Source: Saururus chinensis
Lineage: Eukaryota > Streptophyta > Magnoliopsida > Piperales > Saururaceae
Assembly: GCA_035235625.1 (NCBI GenBank)
Contig: CP141146.1
Location: 25,910,501-25,974,500 of the forward strand
Length of the DNA: 64,000 nucleotides
Direction of reading: 5' to 3'
Below are positions 56,556 through 64,000 of the stretch, one piece after another. The notes beneath the pieces were generated by a model. The model searched no databases and was not told the DNA's origin. It saw only the letters and a program-made list of their open reading frames with translations. Positions within the stretch are counted from its first letter, which is position 1; each line of letters begins with the position of its first letter. Position numbers and translations under genes: made by a program.

Positions 56556-56815
56556 ATTAGCCATCACTAGCGCATACATACACATTTATACATACATCAA
56601 TCATACATGCTAGCCATTACTAGCATATGCATACATATGTCAGACATACACGCTAGCCATCACTAGCACATGCATAATCCATACATACTCCAAACATGCA
56701 CGCTAGCCATCACTAGCATATGCATACATACGTCAACATACACGCTAGCCATCACTAGCACATACTCAATCAACATACGAAACTTACCAACAAACACGCT
56801 AGTCATCACTAGCAA
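56556..56815. repeat. Array of the GCTAGCCATCACTAGC motif
   Basis: The motif GCTAGCCATCACTAGC (a short inverted repeat, GCTAG...CTAGC) occurs about six times (near 56557, 56609, 56650, 56700, 56744 and 56800) in a CATACA-rich setting at 40-55 bp spacing. Confidence 0.85.
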
Positions 56816-58685
56816 AAACTTACATCCAACATACTTACAGCCAACATGCATGTCATATGCATTTCAACATACCATATCATCATACTTACATGCACATCAT
56901 GCAATCGGATTGTTACTTAACATCCAAAGCATGAAATCATACAATCCTAGCATGTTGCTACTCATTCAAAGCATGCTATCATGAATTTACGAGTTCAAAG
57001 CTCCCCCTACCTCGTAATCATGACATTCGATGACAAGCACATGACGGTGGCGGCGTCAACGACGGAGCTAGCGGTCAGAACCGTTGCCTAGCTGAGAGAG
57101 CTGCTGTCCCGAGGATTTAGGAAGTGCCGGAAACAATCACGGCCAAACGAGGTGTCAGAAGTCGATGCGGCAAAATCCGTGATCCACAGCAGCACACTAA
57201 GGCGGCTGAGAGAAAAGTCAAGCCAACAAGAACGGCAGTGTGACCAAATGTCGAGGGTGTACTCACTGAAGATCGGCCAGTGGCTAAGACGTGCTCAGCC
57301 GGCCACAAGACGTCGAAATTGGCCGTGGACAGCACCCAACGGTGACGATTTCGCATCAACAAGGGCCCACATATGGGCGGAGGGCATGGGGCGACTCTCA
57401 AGGACAGATGAGAGGAGGTGGAGGGCTATGTGTCAACTCCACTCGATGGCACAGCCATCCGATGGTCAGGCGGCGCAAAAGCGACGCTAAGCCCAGAAAC
57501 ACACGCGTGGCCACATGCACACGCGGCCCAAAGCCACTATAGGGAGAGATGGGTCGGACGGTGGCAACCCAAGGCCCACATAAGGCCAACAGGGCTAGGG
57601 CCAGGAAGAGGTGGCCGATCGAAATGGCGACATCGCCGATCGCCACCCACAACCAACACCATGGTGCGGGCAGTTGTGCATCTCGCACGATATAGGGCAA
57701 TGACAAGCGGCCCGTTCCGAGCAGAGTGTAAAATTGGGCCAATCGGGGCTGGCCCTCACTGTCGCCGAGCCAGGGCAGAGCCCACGATGGCCAAATAGCC
57801 CACGGCTCGCCAATGGCCAAGACCCGAGACGCACCCAAAGCATCTAATCGGGCGGAGCAAAGCAATAGGGCCAAGGCGGGGTCGGAAATGGCAAACCTCT
57901 ATCGATACTGGGTCGAGGTAGGCTGGACGGAGTCCTACTGATGGCCGGACGACAACCAGAAACACACCAGCGTCCAAAAAATCTCACGGACAGTGAGATG
58001 CAAAATAAGAACAAAAACCTGACCAAAAGATCGGCAGCTCACAGCGGAGCGCAGAAAGCACGGCGGCGGCTCTACCCAACGCCTATGGGTTCCTAGCAGC
58101 CAACTAAACATAAGTCTAGTTGAGAGCGGCTGCAAACGATGTCAGAATCGTACACCCACAGTTCAAAAACGGGATTGAAGGAGAGAAAAAACCCGAAAAA
58201 GGTTCGGTACCTCATGGAGGAGCGAAGAGGCCGTGGCGGTGGTCATAGCTGGTGTCTACGGACTCATGGCGGTGAGGCAAAGTAGATCCTGATAAGAACC
58301 ACCGGAATCCGACGACGAAGGAGGGAGAACGGAGCGACCGGAATCTGGGTTGGGTTTTCTCTTCTCTCTGGACGTCAAATTTTTTCTCTGGAATGTCGGT
58401 TCTGTGAAAACCGATGGATGGATTGATTTTTATATAAAATCTTTTTAATTTTTACATCCACGTCCCTAACACGCGTTCACCTCCCGGTTACGCGTTGTAC
58501 CTCCAAAATTCGTGCCATAAGTGCGCAGTGAGGCCCACGGCCTGCTACTAAGCCCCACACCCGACTCTACGGGTATAAATACGGGAAAAAATACATAAAT
58601 ACGAATACACCGAAGCATCATATTTTCCCGCCGAAAATGACCAGAAAAATAGCAGGAAAATCGCAGAAAAATCAGGGACATTACA

Positions 58686-59660
58686 ACGGGGGAAACTTTC
58701 GTTAGGATCGGCATCAGGCTGAGGAGGCTGAGGGAGGCGGTGGCTAGGACGGTAGCCGGGGCGGCAGCCTTGCCATCACCAGACCGAGGAAAGCCAAAGG
58801 CCGGTCACCTGTGGCACAACTAGCAACTGCAACACACATAGAACATAAAAAAAAAACAAAAATGGGAAAATTTGTTCTGTCAGGACCAGAAAATAGGAGG
58901 GGTCACAGTTCGGGGAGGCCGCGGTCTGGGCCATGGGGTGATGGCCTTGTCATCGCCGGGCCGAAAGAGAGTCAGAGGCCAGGGACCAACAGCACAGCCA
59001 CAGGGCGTAATGAACAGAAAACAAAAAAAAAACAAAGTCAGAATAGTTTTTACCTCACAGCGGCGAAGCAAAGGCGGGGAGGCCAGGATGCTGATGGTTG
59101 GAGGCCACTCTGGCCGAGGTGAAACTGTGGCGGCAGTCTGGACGCCATGCAAGCTGAGGCTTCAGTGTATCCGGCAAAACAATAAAAATGGGTCGCTAGC
59201 CAGAATGGGAAAGAGGGAGGAAGAGGGGCGGCAGACGGTGGGGCCAAGCCAGGGAGGCAGCAGCAGCGTCGCCAGGCCAAGGCCAGCCAGATGGAAGCCG
59301 GTAGCCGGCGACTGCACCCCCACACGCTTCACAAGTGGAAGGGGCAGCCCCTTCCACTGTTCCATCCACAGTCGGGCGCTCTGCGCCCAGTCAGCTCCTT
59401 TTATTTTCTCTTTTTTTTCTTTTTTTTTCATCTCTTCCTTTCTTCCCGTTTCTATTCTCCAACGTCTTGTCCGATTTTCACACCAAAAATTTTATGGGAT
59501 GTGTCGAGGCTCATGACCTACGACTAAACACTACTCCCGACTCTTTCAGTCACGAATATTACAAATACGAATACGCTGAAGCATAAAATTTCTTCATCGA
59601 AAGTACGAGCAGAAAATTACAGAAATATGTAGAAAAATTACAGAAAAATCGGGGATGTGA
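58686..59660 (+). repeat. Second copy of an LTR-like right end
   Basis: 59540-59660 repeats 58590-58685 (AAATACGAATACGCTGAAGCAT, GAAAATTACAG, AAAAATCGGGGA..GACAT). The upstream 700 bp are GC-rich with short frames on both strands and no protein similarity that I recognise. Confidence 0.5.
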
Positions 59661-61487
59661 CATTAGGTCACATTAGTGCTAAGCAAAATCCACAATATTC
59701 CACCAAATAGATACTTGAAACTACTAATAGTAAGACAAATCATTCATTCCCTTGTACCCAAAAATGAAACACAAGAATAGAAACAAGAAACAATAATCTA
59801 GGACTCTAAAATATGCATAAACAAAAGAAATTTGGAGAATAAAATACATGAAATAAAATGCAAGCAAGAAAAACATAGGATTGAGGAAAGAAACATATGA
59901 AATCATGAAGTAAAATTGCTTGACTTACTTTGGATGATGTTTTCCCTTCTAGAGAGAGGTAGATCACAATAAACCCTTGAAAATTTCAGCCAACCCCAAA
60001 TGAAAGAATGACCCAATTTGGCTATTTATACTAGTGGGTAAGTAAATGGGCTTGCATGGGCCCAACAAAGGAACAAATGAAGCCCACTTTGGGAAATAGG
60101 CTAAAATAAATATTGTAAAAACATATGAGTCATATGTCAAAGTAATGGGCTAATGTTTTTACCAAAATTATGTCTAGAAACCTTATATATGTATTGAGTC
60201 TTAGAATCTGATTAGATGTTGGTATGGTCAAGTCAGATTTGAAATTGACAGACTTGATAAATAGGAGTAGACATATTCTTATGGATCAAGACTGAAGAAT
60301 GTTGAAGTTTTTTGAAACATCTTCCAATCACATTCACTTAGCAAAATCACTTGGGAAAGTTTAAAAAAGTAATTTGAAAAGTTTTAGAAGGTTTTATGGT
60401 AAAAAGGGGAAAATAATAAAAATACATATACAATGATTGATTGTTGGACATACCATTAATAAGAATGATTAATCAGTACTTGATTTCACCTTATGTAAAA
60501 CAAAGCCAAAAGTTATTGATCAACTACTCTCGTAAATCGATAAATCGCTTGAAGTATCGTGCATGAAACAAATAGTGGACAATCGATCACTATTTGGAAT
60601 GATTGATCACTTCAAGGACATATTGCCCTAATTAAGCAAATCCAATTCCAAGTTCTTTCCTTATACAAGTCAAAGACCTAAACCGACTTAAGGAGCAATA
60701 TAAGGGTTAAGAAATCACAAAATTTAAAAGGAAACCTAGAGGAAATTTAAGGAAAAATGGTTTATACCTTTTGCGCATTATTTTCTAAAGAGGATTTACA
60801 TGAAGCTTTGAGTTGAAGATCAATGGTGAATTCATAAATCTTTTACACAACTAGATGAGTTGCAGTATATCTTCGTTGGGAGATTGAATATTTCCAAGGA
60901 GGCCAAAGTCAATACAATAAGGGGTTCTTGTTGAAGACTAGAAGAAGGCAAAGAGGAAGCAAAGAGGAAGAAGAAGTTTTAACTACTTGAGGGATAAGAC
61001 TTAAAGGTGAATAATGACAAGAGTTTGTGGAGATCTAATCAAGAGGGAGCTTGTGTTAGAGCCTTGCTTGCTAGTAATGCATTGATTTGGTTCGAGTATG
61101 GAACTACCATGGTTTTTAACCTGAGTTTGGGATTTTCACATTAAAATTAGTGTGTGTTCATGTGTAGATTTAATGCTTATAGTTTGAATGATTGATACAA
61201 TGTGAGTTAGTTTTGAGAAAATATTTACTTGATTTTCCTATGTATAAAACTTCTTTGCAAAAGAGGCTAGAACTCATAGTCTTTATCTTCATAGATAATT
61301 GGACTGGGGGCAATCCAGTGATCTACTATACTCTTTTAGGTGGATATTAAAGTCCCAAATGTAACAAGACCCAAGACCATTTAAGTTTTAAAATGAAGGT
61401 CGAAGGCCTGAGATGTTCGAGCGACAACAAGGATGGTAGAGGGTCCTAGCGTGGGTCCCACTTCCTTAATACAAGGAAATGTCTAGA
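59661..61487. other. Unclassified AT-rich sequence
   Basis: 60170-60620 resembles 11280-11760 (GTCAAGTCAGATTTGAA, CATATTCTTATGGATCAAG and GATCGAT-like words). 61340-61487 looks like sequence that commonly lies next to long gypsy LTRs, but no polypurine tract is evident. There are no coding frames. Confidence 0.35.
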
Positions 61488-64000
61488 TGTCACGACCTTA
61501 ATTTTTAAAAGTCTTTTTAAAATAGCATCAACAGTAAGTCACAATATTTTTTTTTTCTTAAATATAAAACAAACTATTCGATTAAATATCCAGGTCATGA
61601 TAACTGGGGTTCACAGATACGAATATCAAATCATATGTTATTATTACAAGTCTAAAAAATTCATAAAGAACAGCTCATATATCTAAGTACAAGTCCATCA
61701 TCCATCTAAAATAAAAATCAAGTTGACTCTCACGCTAAAGATACACTACATACCATAATTGCAGAAAGGAGGACCTTCATTTTGTGCTCGCCTCCTGGTC
61801 TTACTTGTTGTCGCCTGGAGAATATGCAACCAACCACAACAACAACAATGGAACTTCTCCACCTTCAGGGGAAGAGCTTCCAAAGGGGTAACATCACCCG
61901 ATATTAGTTGCCTACGTACTCATCAGACAACATCTCCAATGTTTTCAACAAGATCGGATCCAGACATAGTTCTGCCTAAATTTACACTATACTAAGAAGC
62001 ATAGCATCACACATGCAATGCTTAAGTATTTTAAAGCAACCTACATTTTATGCAAGTCCTTTAATCATTCCACTTGTCTAATTAACAAGCAATATCAAAT
62101 AATGCTATTAATTATTACACAGCCCTTGTTCAATAATTAATACTATCAAATCTGTATTCACCAAGAAATAACTCGCCCCTCAAGAAATCTCCAGATATAA
62201 GACTCCAACACAATGCACAAAACAATGGACACAATTTAGAAAATAATGCACTTGTTGTTATCTAAAAGACCGACTCCCGTTCAAAGGGGTACTGCACACT
62301 AGCAGGGAATTCCTAACATCCCTAGGGATCCACTTGGATCAGCTATGCGTCTTTAGATGTAGGTACTAGTTGTGCTTATAGACATACTGGCCGGAGGTAG
62401 ATGAGCCTTCCATGACACTTAAAAACCTAGTTTGCACATTTATGAGGAACCAACGTCCCAAAAGAGCAGAGACCACAAAGGTGTGAAAAGTTACCGCCAT
62501 GGCTATTGTTGTCAATTGACACAATTCTGTCTGAACATATGACATAATGCAGCCAAGAATTAAATACTAAACACAACCTATCATGCATGCATTCGACTCC
62601 CTTGATTAGCAAGATAATAGGCAGATTTTAGGCTAAAACATGTGAGCTAAATCAATATGACAATGACTCAGACTTCTGCTGAGATGAACTGACCAATTCA
62701 ACAACATAATGAATCGGATTGGAGATGAGGTGAACAACTAAAGTCAGCCACCTAACATGACAAATTTAGGTTGGAATAACTAACATCATTCAGCATAATA
62801 ATGACAATAGGTGAGGCTGATACAACCATCAACATTCACCATAAGATATATCACAATTTCAGGGATAACATAGGCTGAAATTTAGGGATTCAATAAGCAA
62901 CAGTATATCATAAACTTATGCTAAAAAATCAGGGATTCAATCAGCAAGATTATAGCATAAATCAAGGCTGAGAATCAAGTATTAAATTGACAATAGTATA
63001 GCTAGACTAGGGAAGAAAATCAGGTATTCAATCAGCATGATTATAGTATAAACCAAGGTTGAGAATCGGAAATTTATTTAACAAAAATATAGCCTAAACC
63101 AAGGCTGCAAATCAGGGATTTATTTGACAAAGTATAGCCTAAACCAAGGTTGCAAATAAGGGATTTAAATAGGTAGAATTATAGCATAAATCAAGGCTGC
63201 AAATCAAGGATTAAATAGGCATGATTATAGCCTATACTAGGGCTAAAACTCATGATAGAAATCAGCAAAGTTTGTACACGAATTAATGAATATATATGAT
63301 TTGAAATCAAAATCATTCGTGCACAAATTAGGGCTAAGGTAGATGACAAAAATCAGCAACATGCTTGCATAAATTAGGGTTAATATAATTGATAGAAATC
63401 TAAATTATGTATGCACAATCAGGACTTATGTAAGAGATAAAAATCTGAATCATTCATGACTAATTCTCATGCTATAATCTTACTGGAATCATGCTTATAA
63501 CATAAGAAATCATTCAATCATAGATTCAAGATAAAACATGTTTAGCCAACAACATGTAATTTCACATAATACTTAAATAATCTTCATAATTTCCAACATC
63601 AATATCATACCCTTCCAATAGCTCATTTTAGCATAAATTACTCAGCATGAACATAAGAAATGGTATTTAAGAGTAAAAACTTGAAAATGGATAAAATAGC
63701 AAAAAATCCCTGAATTTGCTATGTTGGCATTTGAACGCCCTACAAGACCGTTCGAACGGGCCGTTTGATCACCATAACTGAAATCTCTAGTTCGTCTTCC
63801 CCACATTGAAATCAAAACCGAAACTTCACATACAATTAATAAATCATCAAATCTCCTCCCTAAACTTTATGATAATCAAACTCATGCTTAGAGAACATCA
63901 AAACTTGCCAAAACTAAAAAAAACCCCAAGAAATCTCATCAAAGATTAAACCTTTCAAAAATCGTCATTAAAGCTCATAACCATGGAAACCACTTCAAAC
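61488..64000 (+). repeat. Long gypsy-type LTR, plus orientation, cut by the window end
   Basis: It begins TGTCACGACC. Its first 650 bp match 26215-26890 in the opposite orientation. No LTR end or PBS is reached by 64000, so the LTR would be over 2.5 kb. It contains the array at 62870-63260 and an inverted form of the 24-bp motif of the Athila-type LTR (63734-63757). Tekay/Del-type elements have such long LTRs; the clade is inferred. Confidence 0.7.
62870..63260. repeat. Minisatellite inside the long LTR
   Basis: About seven degenerate units of 50-64 bp, each with AATCAGGGATT.AAT, a GATTATAGC(A/C)TA phrase and AA(C/T)CAAGGCTG. The decay is uneven, and the last units grade into ATTAGGGCTAA-type sequence. 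Confidence 0.75.

Larger units (their letters stand above)
55086..58685 (+). repeat. Long LTR-like sequence with internal tandem arrays
   Basis: There is no coding frame despite GC-rich open stretches at 57.1-58.1 kb. Its right end, AAATCAGGGACATTACA at 58685, resembles the end of a long gypsy LTR. The last 100 bp are repeated at 59540-59660. It contains three arrays listed separately (55330, 55481 and 56556). A GC-rich block (57010-58330) would lie where long gypsy LTRs carry their regulatory part. No matching second LTR is in the window. Confidence 0.5.

Noticed and set aside
57117-59527. Several 60-214-codon frames on both strands in a GC-rich block
   Set aside because: GC-rich sequence has few stops. 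The frames overlap on both strands, lack any family resemblance and lie in LTR-like sequence.

Overview
The window reads as nuclear DNA of a flowering plant with a large, transposon-rich genome. The reasons are plant-type Ty3/gypsy and Ty1/copia elements with plant primer-binding sites (PBS), a CACTA DNA transposon, a tRNA-derived SINE, and a single intron-containing gene of a plant family. I cannot name the species. About 4.4 kb (34.0-38.5 kb) is one apparently intact host gene. Nearly everything else is nested, broken mobile DNA or AT-rich sequence in which I recognise nothing.

Layout, left half. 1-7.9 kb is an Athila-like gypsy remnant on the minus strand, split by a full-length chromovirus (1742-7079) with two 308-bp LTRs and a 5-bp target duplication. 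A copia RNase H fragment follows (7.9-8.4 kb), then AT-rich unclassified sequence to 13.7 kb. 13.7-25 kb is a mosaic: an LTR-like end, a coiled-coil gag remnant, a minus-strand 360-bp LTR, a copia element cut off inside its integrase (to about 20.4 kb), a piece of Athila-type LTR, a fragment of the host gene TPLATE, and a second 361-bp LTR of the same family as the first. 25-33.9 kb holds LTR fragments, minisatellites and unclassified AT-rich DNA.

The gene. 34019-38459 is a five-exon GMC-type flavin oxidoreductase of the HOTHEAD / mandelonitrile-lyase-like family. All four splice junctions have GT..AG ends and compatible phases, giving 522 residues with a signal peptide. A TATA box lies 53 bp upstream of the start. 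Its introns carry a SINE with a 9-bp target duplication, a long foldback and an 84-bp tandem duplication.

Layout, right half. 39.6-50.2 kb is a decayed plus-strand gypsy element whose reverse transcriptase is split by a 7.3-kb non-autonomous CACTA transposon (41781-49058). That transposon carries a pentatricopeptide-repeat (PPR) gene fragment, which was itself hit twice by solo LTRs of one family (TSDs TCCAT and ACACC). Then come an Athila-like element with a 1436-bp LTR and a long gag frame (51117-about 54854), a run of tandem arrays and LTR-like sequence (54.8-59.7 kb), unclassified DNA, and a long LTR that starts with TGTCACGACC at 61488 and runs off the window.

The genes do not form a working system together. 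The layers do record an order of insertion: gypsy, then CACTA, then solo LTRs on the right; Athila-like, then chromovirus on the left. The most informative signal is that all eight premature stops in the chromovirus are TAG, which fits loss of methylated C at CAG (CHG) sites. I see no rRNA or tRNA gene and no CRISPR array, and nothing that supports an unknown multi-gene system.
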